Source of the DNA: Echinometra lucunter
Lineage: Eukaryota; Echinodermata; Echinoidea; Camarodonta; Echinometridae
Direction: 5' to 3'
Length of the DNA stretch: 64,000 nt
Assembly (NCBI GenBank): GCA_029962745.1
Contig: CM057152.1
Coordinates: forward strand, 24,463,766-24,527,765
The notes below the pieces were generated by a model. It saw only the letters and a list, made by a program, of their open reading frames with translations. It did no database searches and was not told the origin of the DNA. The number at the start of each line of letters is the position of its first letter. The stretch's first letter is position 1. The translations under genes were made by a program, and so were the position numbers. Positions 1 through 10,990 of the stretch are shown piece after piece.

Positions 1-1129
1 AAAATGAAAAAAAAAAAACTTTCGAAAGGTTACATGAAGAGGATTATATTGATCTAATTGATATAATGACGCAGAGGACAAGCGATTTTGATCACTCCCT
101 CGACTGGTTTTGCGTATTTAATTATCATGATTATTGTTACTTATAAGAAACATACGTTACTGCTTTTAAAGTGACATAAGGTTCCTTAGTGATACCAAAA
201 TGGACATTATTGGGTGATTATGTATGTAAGATACGTTTTGTGAAAATCCTTTTGTCTAATGAAAAGAATAGCTAGAGTCAGAAATAAACAAAAACCAGGA
301 AATGGAAATTGGTTATACACAACCCAATCTTTCTGATTTGTTTGGCTTATACCATGTTTATTACATAATCAAACATGCTACTAATTATCATTTTTATGTA
401 CGAACACGTCCTCCTCACTTTGGAATGAGAACTTTGTATCTCTATAGTGTAGTTGTAAGTGTTATTGGTTTACTTACTGAAACCGCAAGACTTTCTTTGG
501 TTATTGTTGATTGTTAAGTTTTGGTAACATTACGTGACTGCTGAAGTGAAACATACGTTACCATATGAAACACTGAAATAAGTTCCTTATGATATTGTAA
601 GAGATATTGATTAATTTATGTCTGACAAATGCATCCATATGGAAAATGTAGGTAAATCGATATGGCGTATATGTTGGATTTTTCAACATATATACCAAAC
701 AATTGAACCCACATGCGTGCGCAGATTCTTCCAAATTTGTTAATACTGAATTCAAATTGATTTGAAATATTCACATGAAAGGAAAATTGAAAAATTTCTT
801 TGACATTAGAGTTGTCTCAGGAACAGTACAGATAGTGATGAAAAGTTAGTAGAAAAGTGCATTCCTTAGCTGACTTAATGATGTCGACAAGACTGAGGGA
901 GAAGTAACGTATGTTACACCAGCAAAAAATCACCTCTCCACTTTGATTAGTTGTGCAATAAAAAGTTCACAATATTACGTGCTCATATTTTTGATTTTCA
1001 AAATTCATATTGTCATCTTTCATTTTTAGTCTTCCTAGCTATTTTGAGAAAAGTTGAATTTTCCGAAATTCTAACTTCCCAATTGTACATTTTTAGTGGT
1101 TTTGGCCCTTAAGTGGAATCTGCACGTGG
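1..1129. other. AT-rich non-coding DNA, no gene recognised
   Basis: No protein or RNA motif could be recognised. The open frames here (302-517 plus, 558-755 minus) are short, of low complexity and match no family known to me. The segment ends where the LINE relic at 1130 becomes readable. Confidence 0.6.
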
Positions 1130-1591
1130 AAGACGAAAGCCTCTCGAAAGTTATACACCCTGTGTATTCTTACGAAGTGTAAAACCCCCATCCAAGACAT
1201 AGTAACCGTATACTCTTGCTATATCAGACCTGTTCTCGAGTATGCTTGCCCAGTGTGGCATACCTCTCTTACAAATGCTCAAGCTGACAAAATTGAATTT
1301 GTGCAAAAGAGAACACTCAGGGTCATCTTGGGTAAGACTTACATAGGTTACGTTGAAGCTCTTGACGTTTGTAAACTACCTACACTCCGCTGCCGCCGAG
1401 ATGCCCTCCTCCATGGTTTCGGCAAAACATTCTCATTTCTGTGAGACATAGAAACCTACTCCCGCCAGCAAAGGCTAGTACCTCTATAAGTAGACGGTTG
1501 AGGGACAAGTCGGGACTTTGTACCATTGAATGTAAAACTGACAGATACCACAAATCTACTATATCCTTTTTGGCTAGAAACCTAAAGATCT
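1130..1591 (+). pseudogene. LINE reverse transcriptase C-terminal relic (CR1/L2/jockey-like)
   Basis: The plus strand reads as the extreme C-terminus of a non-LTR retrotransposon ORF2. Recognisable stretches are YIRPVLEYACPVWHTSL, then KIEFVQKRTLRVILG, then TLRCRRDALLHGFGK. After a frame change comes CKTDRYHKSTISFLARNLKI and a stop at 1589-1591. The order 'RPVLEYACPVWH ... QKRALRIILG ... RR..L..KFGK ... R...STIPFLARLLN' is the usual tail of CR1, L2 and jockey-type polymerases. A stop after the FSFL block (about 1442) and the frame change show it is dead. The catalytic RT core is missing, as expected for a 5'-truncated insertion. Following AT-rich sequence is probably its 3' UTR. The clade is uncertain; LINE identity is secure. 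Confidence 0.85.
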
Positions 1592-2189
1592 GATTTTTTT
1601 TTTTTTAATTTAACATGTAACAAATGTTTCTCTTTCTTGATTTCTTTTCACAGATAGAATTATGGCTCATTAAGAATGTTTGATACCCGGTTTGATATAG
1701 TTACTTTTTACCCTCAAAACTTTCTAACAAAATTTAATTACACCGTACATGTCCCTTTACCATTTACTAGAGGTGCTGGCCTGTGGTAATTGCAATTTTT
1801 GACTTGTGCTTGAACTGTGTATGTACATGTAGTTTGTGGGGTTTGTATAGCTTTGCAATGATAGAACAATACAACAAAGAATAGCATAACTAAAGATGGA
1901 AAGAAGGGAAGATAAATGTGACGTCATATAAACGCATTTAGAAATGATACTGCATTCATGCTTCCCCAGAAATCTTTTTGCGACTTTACGATCGGCGTTT
2001 TAGATCAGCGTTTAAATAAAAATAAAAAATAAAATAAACTTGAAAAATAAAAAGAAGCAACTGCGTTCTGAACTAAATACGTAACAAAAGCCCGATTTTG
2101 ACATGAAAATGGTAAGCATAAACGTACCCATAGTCATATCCGGACCTCTATAACTTTTGGTGATATGCTGCCCCCAATGCTCCGCCTTT
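1592..2189. other. Non-coding; probable LINE 3' UTR then AT-rich DNA
   Basis: A T-run and AT-rich sequence follow the LINE stop codon and probably include its 3' UTR, though I see no clear tail repeat. No gene is visible up to the AGGTCA-rich tandem block. Confidence 0.4.
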
Positions 2190-2720
2190 CACAGGGTCAA
2201 AGACAGCCACCATGTTATATTTCTTGTGTGGGCTCTATCATGCACATGAAACTTGAATAACTTTCTGACCAGGTGCCCGCTTGTAAGCAAACATGGATGG
2301 CAGATGCTCTGTAAGGACGTCAATGGTATTTGAGGGTCAAAGGTCATGTATGTAGGTCAACGGTCAAATGAAGTCATATGTTAAATTTACCTGCAAGTTT
2401 CTACTGGGGTTCGTAACTTTTGAACCACTAGCTTGTTTGTTACCGAACTTGGATGGTAAATACTTTATAGGGACCTCAATATTATTCGAGGACCAAAGAT
2501 CACATATGCAGGTCAAAGTCAAGTGAGGTCAAATTTTAAAATTTACCTGCATGTTTCTACTGGAGTTGGTAACTTCTTAAACATGAGCCCATTTTTTCTA
2601 ACTTGGGTCGTACATGTAGATGCCTTACAGGGACCTCAGTGTTATGGGGGGGGGGGGGGGGGGGTCAAAAGTCACATATGTAGGTCAAAGGTCAAATGTA
2701 TTCAAAATGATGAATTTCTT
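2190..2720. repeat. Degenerate tandem repeat rich in AGGTCA (about 160-170 bp unit)
   Basis: Three degenerate units each contain a 'tttacctgca(a/t)gtttctactgg' block, a 'tagggacctca' block and a cluster of AGGTCA half-sites (around 2325-2375, 2490-2535 and 2660-2700). The third unit is interrupted by a G-run at about 2646-2663. Spacing of the 'tttctactgg' words is roughly 160 bp. Open frames crossing the G-run are not genes. Confidence 0.75.
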
Positions 2721-3323
2721 CTGTCATTTCTTGGTCATTTTGATTCTGATTGCTCTGATAAAGCTAGGTGAGGGCTTCCTAACTTGTGGTAGGAAATATA
2801 TTTATTCAGTATATTCATAAAGAAAATACCCAGGTCCATGGCACAGTGTAATTACAAACTGCAATTGTTTCAATGGCAGGGTATATAAACAAAATAATGG
2901 AACATAAAACATGAATACACAAACATATATATATACAGAACATGAACCTAAGGAAAACAATTAACAATCGTACAAAGTACGTATAAAATGGACAAAAACA
3001 AAAATAGAGAGAATCAAGTACTGTACGCCGATATTTGACATATTTCGCAAATTGTTATTCAGTTGTGTCAATAACAGTAATAATGATATGGGGAAAATGG
3101 ATTGCCATACAGATTTTACATATTTTTCAAATTAATTAGATTATAACAGTGATGACTGGGGGGATGTCATATATATATGAAAGAGTTGGTAATATCATGG
3201 TAGGAAAACTATTGACCAGGGAAGAGAGAAATATATGATTTAAAAAAAAAATCGTTTGATACCACAAAACAAGGTATATATATTCCCTGAGACATAATTA
3301 CGATTCAGATATTTTCATCCTCT

Positions 3324-3324
<1 letters not shown>
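2721..3324. other. AT-rich non-coding DNA
   Basis: Contains short TA runs and no recognisable coding or RNA motif. Confidence 0.5.
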
Positions 3325-3354
<30 letters not shown>

Positions 3355-3400
3355 AAGAAAAAGAAAAAGAAGAAGAAAAAGAAGAAAAAGAAGAAAAAGA
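3325..3400. repeat. (AAG)n microsatellite
   Basis: About 76 bp of AAG repeats, perfect at first and then interspersed with AAAAAG variants. Simple-sequence slippage tract with no coding role evident. Confidence 0.95.
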
Positions 3401-3599
3401 GTATCATAACGCCTTCGTCCTCAGTAGAACAGTAAGATTTTTTTTTTTAAAAGAGAGAAAAGATGATTATCACGTAGCATACACGAAAGAAAAAGAATAT
3501 ATATATAAACCAGATCAACTCATCGTAAGGGTAATCTTATGGAAAAGATAAGGTAGGACAATGCCTAAAGTAACCAACTTGCCCTAAGCATTAATAGGG

Positions 3600-4485
3600 A
3601 GTGGATTATTTTAACACTGGGGATTTGGGGAGAGAGATATATAGCCGGTATCAGTCCACTGAGGTTCATTCCCGAGATTATAGATTCCGTATACGCTACC
3701 AAGGCAAGCCGACTCAGTGGGTGGCACACGTGTTTGATTTGCTTTCTTACACTTATTAAGTGTAACAACTTTATTTTAAGGTTGCTTTATTTTCTTCAGA
3801 TATGTGTCCTCTTGATCCTACATCTACACACCATAGAGTACATTTGCATCCATGATGTCTAAGATCGTTAACCAAGTCTGTATAATTGTTAACCTTATAT
3901 CTATGGCTTTTCGTAATATTAGTCTCAAAAGGGGCAGTCAGCCCGAGTATATATTACATTTCCTTACCACTAGGATGGTAGAGTACCATGTCAGGACGGT
4001 CGGATGTCGGTAGAATGCTTACAGGGATAATTCGTACACTGTGTAGTTTTGCCACACAGATCTACATTCACACATAATTATATTTCCATTTGACACGGAC
4101 TTAGATAATTGTACTACTTGCCAGATATAGGGCAGTATACTATCATATGCCTCCATGTATAACGGCCTTGTTCAGCAGTGGTTAAGGACATGATGGAGAG
4201 TTTGGGTTGTTGCAAAGATCACATTTACCTGTTAATCGCTTCCCCCATCTCTGAAGATTTCGGAAGGTAGGTAATTAATGCATCTATTGAGGCCCTGACC
4301 GCGAAAATTAGAACCCCCCGTGGAAGATTGTAAATAATACTCTTCTATGATAAGTCAGTGTCTTCTTCGTGTAACATATTCAAGTAATGACCTTGAATTA
4401 CAAGTGCTTGGATCTTATTGACCCACTTTTCATCCCTCATTTCTCTAACACTAGATTTGAAACATTTTCGCACCGTTTTCCAGCT
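3600..4485 (-). pseudogene. Decayed LINE C-terminus with CCHC finger and restriction-like endonuclease (R2/Hero-like)
   Basis: Read on the minus strand from 4485 downwards, blocks in order are: KCFKSSVREMRDEKWVNKIQ; NLPRGVLIFAVRASIDAL; a CCHC finger of the form C-x2-C-x7-H-x4-C (CDLC then, after one frame change, TLHHVLNHC); then RPDMVLYHPSGKEM; then LTAPFETNITKSHRYK; and LWCVDVGSRGHIS. A CX2CX7HX4C finger followed by 'RPD ... ELTVPFE.N...AH..K' is typical of LINEs that carry a restriction-like (PD-(D/E)xK) endonuclease after the RT. The glutamate expected before LTVPFE is replaced by glycine. Several stops and frameshifts show it is inactive. Sequence before the relic holds no RT catalytic motif. 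The exact clade (R2, Hero or NeSL) is an inference. Confidence 0.75.
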
Positions 4486-4969
4486 ATCATCATAAATAAT
4501 TATGCAAATTTATGAAAACTTATGCAAAATCGCATAAAATACTGCTCTATTTTGCAGCTGATTTTGATTGTTTTAATGTGATAGGGCTTGTTGAGGGGCT
4601 CAAAACTTCCACACAGACATTCATAAAGGATGCAAATTTATGCAGATTTATTCAAATGAACGAAAAATGCTACTTATCTATTTCACAATGGATTTTAATT
4701 CTGTAGGGCTTGATGAGGGCTTTTGACCCCATCTCACAGCAGGGGTGGGGGAGGGGGAAGGGGGCTGTGTAGTACAGTGTATTTCATGGAATAACCATTC
4801 TATTTGGGGAAGTTATATTGTGTGGCAGAGATTTCACAATGACCCGTGGGACACACTTCTGTTGCGTGGTAATTGTTATTTGTAGTTATTCTACAGATAT
4901 CACTGAAGCACAAGCCATTTTTCACTTTCACTGGTATGGAGATAGTAAACCTAAATTAGCCATATTTTT
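4486..4969. other. Non-coding AT-rich sequence
   Basis: Contains two loosely repeated 'atgcaaatttatg / gggcttgatgagggct' segments near 4500-4730 and a G-rich stretch at about 4741-4764. No gene recognised. Confidence 0.5.
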
Positions 4970-5750
4970 TACCAATCTGTGAAAAAAATTTATGAAAAGG
5001 AATTTCAACTGATTTGAGTAGGTATGGATATCAACATTTACCCCCCAAAAGTTAGGTGGGATAGGGGGTGGGGAAAGTGCTTTTTCTAGGGATCAAAGGT
5101 CATTGAACTTTGTGAAATGTGAAAAAAACTCTATCTCAAGTTTTAAAAATATGGTATGTGGATGATCTTGGTGTCAAAATGTGCATAACTGTTAGAAAAG
5201 AGTACGCAAAATAAAATCTTACCCCAAGAACCAATTAAGTTGTGATCTCCAAAATGAGGTCAAATGTCATTGACCTTTCCTGAAAAGGTAAAATATTGTA
5301 CCTCAGGTAAAAATTATTGTACGTAGATGATCTTGGTGTCAAAACACACAGAATTGTTAGAAAAGGGCACTCAAAGACCAATCTTTGACCTCCAAAATGA
5401 GGTAAAGGTTCATTGACCTTATCTGAAAACCTGAAAAATTCTATCTCGATTAAAACATATGGTACGTGGATGTTCTTGGTATCAAATTTCACAGAATTGT
5501 TAAAAAAGGGCACACAAAATATCATTTTACCCCAAAGACACGTTTTGACCCCCAAATGAGGACAAAAGTCATTGACCTTAGCCAAAAAGGTATAATATTG
5601 TATCTCGGTTAAAACATACTGTACGTGGATGTTCTTGGTGTCAAAATGCATAGAACTGTTAGAAAAGGGCACACAAAATAAATTTTTATCCCAAGGACCA
5701 AGGTGTGACCTTCAAAATGAGGTCAAAGGAAAACAAAAATATCCCTAAAA
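4970..5750. repeat. AGGTCA-bearing tandem repeat (about 142-167 bp unit), forward copy
   Basis: Begins with 'ctgtgaaaaaaatttatgaa' and 'gttaggtgggatagggggtg', then four units each carrying 'gatcttggtgtcaaaa', 'gttagaaaag(g/a)g', 'ccaaaatgaggtcaaa' and 'tcattgacctt'. The 'cttggtgtcaaa' words start near 5165, 5332, 5474 and 5634. The same block occurs inverted at 10340-10990 and in this orientation at 43370-44000. The 145-residue minus-strand open frame here is a by-product of the repeat. Confidence 0.85.
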
Positions 5751-6829
5751 TTCACATAGTGTTTTCCATATTTTAACCAATCTGCAGAAGGAATTAAAGC
5801 AAACCTTTTAAGCTCACTTTGAACACAAGAGTAGATACATAATATGTAGATCAATATTTAGGTATAGGGGTCCCTTAATTACCTTTCTTGGCAGTTTGGG
5901 GTCAAAGGTCAATGGTATTTCCTTTAATAACGTAACATATAATTTTTGGTCTATCTGGGTCGAAAGATAAAGCTGTGGTTGATCTTTTTGCCAACTGCAC
6001 ATAATTGCATTGTAATGACACAATTGGTTCTATCTGATGGTCAAAACTAAATTTTGACCTTTAGATGAGGTCAAAGGTCAAAATACCCTCTATATAATTT
6101 GAAAAAAACAAACGTTTATTATTAGTTTATTTCTTATTCATAACTAGCCATTTTGGCATCTTTTCTCTCTCCATCATTAGAGCATTGTCCACAATACACT
6201 CCACATGCTGCAAAATGATTCCACACATGATGCAACTGCAGACACTGCATCTCCTTCCCAAGAGTTACATTTTTTTTTAAAAGTCTGATGAAGTTTTGGC
6301 AAGTGATATTGATTGATAGCATCTTTGGTCTGAGTTTATCGTGTTGTTTTGTATGTTGGATTCGGTGTGGGGATCGAGACCTTAACTCCCACCCTCTTCC
6401 GACGGCTTAAATGATTCACTGCTATACATGTATTGAGATTCCGTCATACCTAACAGCATGGAGAACTTTTCTTAACATACCAGATGAAGCTCTCTTTTAC
6501 TGGTCCATCGGATGGATAGAATAATGGAATATTCACCCAAATTTCAAAGGGTTTACGCGCCAGAAGTTAAGACAGACCAGCATTGATATCTTCCATTTGG
6601 TTCTATGTGTCATCAATGCAAATCCAAACGAGACATTTGAATTCGTCACATGACGAATTAGGTGGTCTGTCGGCATCTTTTATGTTTCGACATGGATAGT
6701 GATAAAGTCGTTGGGAAGACTTTTGATAAAATTTTTACGTCTCGATAGGAGACTAACGTCATAGAAACTGGATGATTTGATATCGCAGCATACTGAAAAT
6801 ATGATCACCTTAAGTAATCAGATTTTCTA
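5751..6829. other. Non-coding region with no recognised gene
   Basis: AGGTCA words continue to about 6080. A 62-codon minus-strand frame (6134-6322) has a Cys/His-rich end (CLQLHHVWNHFAACGVYCGQC) that could come from a zinc-binding domain, but no family was identified. Near 6660, 'ggtggtctgtcggcatc' resembles one arm of the hairpin described at 9616-9721. Confidence 0.4.
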
Positions 6830-8321
6830 TAGGGTTGTACATAAACTACTGTGCACTGCATTGCAATTGTCATAACGGGCCAAAATCAGCAGTTTATTTC
6901 ATTGACTGTGACTGTATATGTAATTATATAGTTAAAGAGGATAGTAATATAACATGTAAAAAGAAAGCAAAAGGAAAAATTTGCCCCCCTTCCGTCCGGG
7001 GCTCGAAGCAGGGACCTTGAGCATGTGAGGCAAGTGCTTTGAAGGTATACCTGAAAACAGCTCATATAGATAACATGTAGATTCAAAACGGAATTCTAAT
7101 ATCAGGTTTTCCAGTCAAAATTTCGTAATGTTTTCGACATTTGCTTAAAAAACATATGAATGCATAAGATAGAGAAATTTCTCAGCTGCAACGTACTTAA
7201 AGATGGGCGAAAATCAAGCAGAAATAAGGGAGATGTTGATCAAAGAAGACGAGAATGTAGAATCAAGAATTACGTAAAAGTCATGTCCCATAGAGAATAC
7301 ACGTAAAATGAGAAAAATTGGCATTGTACCTTTAATTGTGAATTTAGACCATGATAACGTCATCAAAATGAGTAACAATGAATAACATATTTATAGAGAA
7401 TTGTTTCAGCTACAACATATCGAAATCCCGGCGAAAATTGATGAATAATAATCGAGATAGCCTTGGTTAAAGGAAAAAATATAACGCCAAAAATTAAAAA
7501 TCAAAATTTTGAGTTCACATAAGAATAGGATGACGTCATAGCATCGAAAGAGTAATTTTTTTTCATGAATTCGCATCTACAACTCATAACCTTTCAGAAT
7601 ATGTAAAAAGAATTGGGGGTCTCCACGCATTCTAAGGAGCTATGGCGGATTTTAAAGGGGCATGTTTTTGCGTGTTTTTACATTACTTGCCCAAAAGACG
7701 CGCGCACGAATTTTGAACTTTGACGCGCGCGTGCGAACTTATGGTTAGTTGAAATCAGTTCTAAATTGATGGAAATTGTTAAGAAATGCGTCAGGAATGC
7801 AAATCAAGTGAAAAAACGGCGTTTTAACGTCATTTGGGACCTGCGCGCGCGTATGACGCGCATGCGGACGCGGACGCGCGCAAATTTTTGAACTGCTTAA
7901 AATGGCCTGAAACGTGTGCAAAATGAATATGAGTCGATTCTGAGCATTTTTAATTTTTGCGCGCGCGCTGACGCGCGGACGTACGCGTACGTGGGCGTCA
8001 AAGTGAATGAAATTATTCAGATTGATATGAATATTCATCATACTAAGTATGAATGAGAAATGACATTCTGTTAAGAAGATATGATCATGAAATGATATTT
8101 ACAAAATGGCGCCTGGATGACGTCACGATGATCTGATGAACCTGAAAATGAGTAAAAAACAGAGATCTCGTAAGGAATGATAATTCATGAAAATTTGACA
8201 AAAAATGACAGGGCCAGTTCTGAGATTTCGATTGCACAAAAAAGTGGGTACCAATAAAGAGAATAATAAAGAAAATTCTGACGAAATGAAAAGGTGATCT
8301 GTCAAAGATGACAGACCACCT
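6830..8321 (-). mobile_element. Composite repeat, copy 1: tail, tRNA-like box, GC-rich core, terminal hairpin
   Basis: Reading the minus strand, this unit has four parts: a hairpin (8292-8321, 13-bp stem with one mismatch), a core with alternating GCGCGC tracts (about 7690-7995), a tRNA-like segment (about 6990-7050) and a 130-bp tail ending 'gtttatgtacaaccctat'. A second copy follows immediately (8330-9722), and a diverged copy lies at 44639-46350. It encodes no protein. Probably a non-autonomous mobile element or a fusion of two; termini and target duplications were not resolved. Confidence 0.7.
6990..7050 (-). repeat. tRNA-like segment in composite repeat, copy 1
   Basis: On the minus strand the sequence includes 'gcacttgcctcacatgctca' followed by 'aggtccctgcttcgagcc'. 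It resembles an anticodon arm with CAC and a Pol III B box (GGTTCGANTCC, here GCTTCGAGCC). The A-box region is degenerate. This looks like a tRNA-derived SINE head rather than a functional tRNA, because no acceptor stem pairs. Confidence 0.55.
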
Positions 8322-8329
8322 AAAAAAAA

Positions 8330-9722
8330 TTGCCCCTTCCCTCCGGCACTCGAAGCAGGGACCTTGAGAATATGAGGCAAGTGCTTTGAAGGTATACCTG
8401 AAAACAGCTCATAGAGATAACACGTAGATTCAAAACGGAATTCTAATATCATATTTTCCAGTTAAAATTTCGACATGTTTTCGACATTCGCTTAAAAAAC
8501 ATATGAATGCATAAGATAGAAAATTTTCTCAGCTGCAACATACTTGAAGTTCGGTGAAAATCAAGCAGAAATAACGGAGATGTTGATCAAAGAAGACGAG
8601 AATGTAGAATCAAGAATTACGTAAAAGTCATGTCCCATAGAGAATACACGTAAAATGAGAAAAATTCACATTGTACCTTTAATCGTGAATTTAGACCATG
8701 ATATCCTCATCAAAATGAGTAACAATGAATAATATATTAATAGAGAATTGTCTCAGCTACAACATATCGAAATCCCGGCAAAAATTGATAAATAATAAGC
8801 GAGATAGTCTCGGTTAAAGGCAAAAAATATAACGTCAAAAATTAAAAATCAAAATTTTGAGTTCACATAAGAATAGGATGACGTCATAGCATCGAAGGAG
8901 TAAATTTTTTTTCATGGATTCCCATCTACAACTCATACCCTTTCAGAATATGTAAAAAAATTGGGGGTCTCCACGCATTCTAAGGAGCTATGGCGGATTT
9001 TAAAGGGGCATGTTTTTGCGTGTTTTTACATTACTTGCCGAATAGATGCGCGCACGAATTTTGAACTTTGACGCGCTCGTGCGACCGTATGGTTAGTTGA
9101 AATCAGTTCTAAATTGATGGAACTTGCTAAGAAAAGTGTCAGGAATGCAAATCAAGAGAAAAAACGGCGTTTTAACGTCATTTAGGACCTGCGCGCGCGT
9201 ATGACGCGCATGCGAACGCGGACGCGCGCAAATTTTTGAACTGCTTAAAATGGCCTGAACGTGTGCAAAATAAATTCGAAGCGATTCTGAGCATTTTTCA
9301 TTTTTGCGCGCGCGCTGACGCGCGGACGTAGGCGTACGCGCGCGTCTGGCTATTTGAAATTTATTGGATTAAAATTAACTTTTATCATGCCAAACATGAA
9401 TGAGAAATGACCATCCGTTATGAAGATATGACCCTAAGGTGATTTTCACAAAATGGCGCCTGGATGACGTCACGATGACCCGTTGAACATGACAATAATT
9501 GGAACGGCAAGATCTTATTACGATTGATAACTGACCGAAATTTCATGCAATTTGAACCAGCCGATTCTTAGATTTCGAGTGCACAAAAAAGTGCTTAGAA
9601 TAAAGAAAATAAAGAAAATTCTGACGAAATTAAGAGGTGATCTGTCAAAGATGACAGACCACCTAAAAAGAAAATTCTGACGAAATTAAGAGGTGATCTG
9701 TCAAAGATGACAGACCACCTAA
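8330..9722 (-). mobile_element. Composite repeat, copy 2 (tandem to copy 1)
   Basis: Repeats the order of copy 1 from the tRNA-like segment (minus strand, about 8334-8395) through the GC-rich core (9020-9345) to terminal hairpins. It lacks copy 1's 130-bp tail, because the tRNA-like end abuts the copy 1 hairpin directly. Identity to copy 1 is high by eye, with scattered substitutions. The tandem arrangement appears in contig 1; contig 2 has one, more diverged copy. Confidence 0.7.
9616..9721. repeat. Tandem hairpin units (2 copies)
   Basis: Two copies of a 54-bp unit, each holding the inverted repeat 'aggtgatctgtca / tgacagaccacct' around a short loop and the linker 'attctgacgaaatta'. The mirrored site in contig 2 (44639-44905) has four. 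Confidence 0.85.
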
Positions 9723-9732
9723 TAAATTGCAG

Positions 9733-10235
9733 ACGATACACCACCATCATGAGAGCTATCAAAGCAACCCACACATTCCCACAGCAACTTTTGATCTGCC
9801 TCTGTTCATCAAGGATCTAGTATTGTGAAAGGGCAGAAGTTATAAGTTCTTGTTCAGCTTGGCGGATTCCATCTTCTAAAGAGCCACCTTGGCTTCATCA
9901 GTTACATAGGAGGTTTGGTGGTTTGGAAAAGCTAGGCCATGACAATTGTCTATATGGACCCAATACAGTCGAATAACACCTCAGTTCTACGGCTTACTCA
10001 AAGGCCTTGGCACTTCCTGACAAATCCTGCTTCGGTCAAACACATCATGAGTGGAAAAGAAAACTACGCAAGTCTGGATCAGGCAATGACGAACTTACAG
10101 GGACTCTCTGAACAGCAAAAATTCTGTTCCTTGACAAATCTAGATGCGAACAGAGGCAGATCAAAGGTTACTTTTGCTGGGAATGTGTGGGGTGCCTTGA
10201 TAGCTGTAATGGTGGTGGTATATATCGTCTTCAAT
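9733..10235. repeat. Inverted duplication of about 100 bp flanking a spacer
   Basis: The segment at 9733-9822, read on the minus strand, matches 10140-10235 on the plus strand at roughly 80% by eye. Shared words include 'cagaggcagatcaaa', 'gggaatgtgtggg', 'ttgatagct' and 'atggtggtg'. Translated in the same frame, both give GNVW(G/V)ALIA(V/L)M(V/M)VVY. The pair is preserved in contig 2 (44100-44660). Confidence 0.75.
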
Positions 10236-10271
10236 TCATTTATAATTTCTTGGACACCTCTTGATACCTAA
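9939..10271 (+). CDS. Hypothetical 110-residue ORF with C-terminal membrane segment
   Basis: The frame starts at an ATG (MTIVYMDPIQ) and ends at TAA at 10269-10271. Residues about 80-103 (WGALIAVMVVVYIVFNSFII) form one strongly hydrophobic segment; the rest is polar. No family was recognised. The frame is identical at protein level in contig 2 (44088-44420, minus), but two alleles of one locus would be near-identical in any case, so this is weak evidence of function. The membrane segment lies inside an inverted duplication whose other arm encodes a similar peptide. It could be an exon or relic of a small membrane-protein gene, or chance. Confidence 0.25.
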   Translation: MTIVYMDPIQSNNTSVLRLTQRPWHFLTNPASVKHIMSGKENYASLDQAMTNLQGLSEQQKFCSLTNLDANRGRSKVTFAGNVWGALIAVMVVVYIVFNSFIISWTPLDT

Positions 10272-10339
10272 CAATTAATCTACATCTGTATCTCAACATG
10301 TGTGCAAAATAAACTTAAATAGTCTGCTTTTTCTTTCTT

Positions 10340-10990
10340 TTGGAGATTGGTAAATGCTACGTGATTGTAGTGGATATTTGACCTTTTTGAACTCTGGCCT
10401 TATTTTGGAGGTCACGACTTGGTCTTTGAGGTGAAATAATATTTTGTGTGTCCTTTTCTAACAATTCTGTGTAATTTGACACCAAGATCATCCACGTACC
10501 ATATTCTTCAGAATTTTTCAGGTTTTCAGATAAGGTCAATGAACTTTACCTCATTTTGGAGGTCAAAGATTGGTCTTTTGGGTAAACTATATTTTGTGTG
10601 CCCTTTTCTAACAATTCTGTGTATTTGGACACCAAGATCATCTACCTACAATAATTTTTACCTGAGAAAAAATATTTTACCTTTTCAGCAAAGGTCAATG
10701 ACATTTGACCTCATTTTGGAGATCACAACTTGGTTCTTGGGGTAAAATTTCATTCTGCGTACTCTTTTCTAACGGTTATGGACATTTTGACATCAAGATC
10801 ATCCACGTACTATACTTTTTACCTGAGATACATTTTTTTTTTCACATTTTCACAAAGCTCAATGACCTTTGACCCCCTAGAAAAAGCACTTTCCCACCCT
10901 CTATCCCACCTAACTTTTTTGGGGTAAATGTTGATACCCATACCTACCCAAATCAGTTGAAATTCCTTTTCATAAAATTTTTTCACAGAT
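10340..10990. repeat. AGGTCA-bearing tandem repeat, inverted copy
   Basis: Reverse-complement relative of 4970-5750. It holds three units with 'tgacaccaagatcatc', 'ttttctaacaattctgtgt' and 'tttgacctcattttggaggtca', then 'ccctctatcccacctaac' and 'ccaaatcagttgaaattcc'. The open frames 10446-10745 and 10730-10927 are repeat artefacts. Confidence 0.85.

Noticed and set aside
5235..5672. 145-residue minus-strand frame
   Set aside because: It is an internal translation of the 142-167-bp tandem repeat, with recurring peptides and no family match.
6134..6322. Cys/His-rich 62-residue frame as a zinc-finger gene
   Set aside because: It is short and single-copy, with no splice context and no family identified; kept only as a remark.
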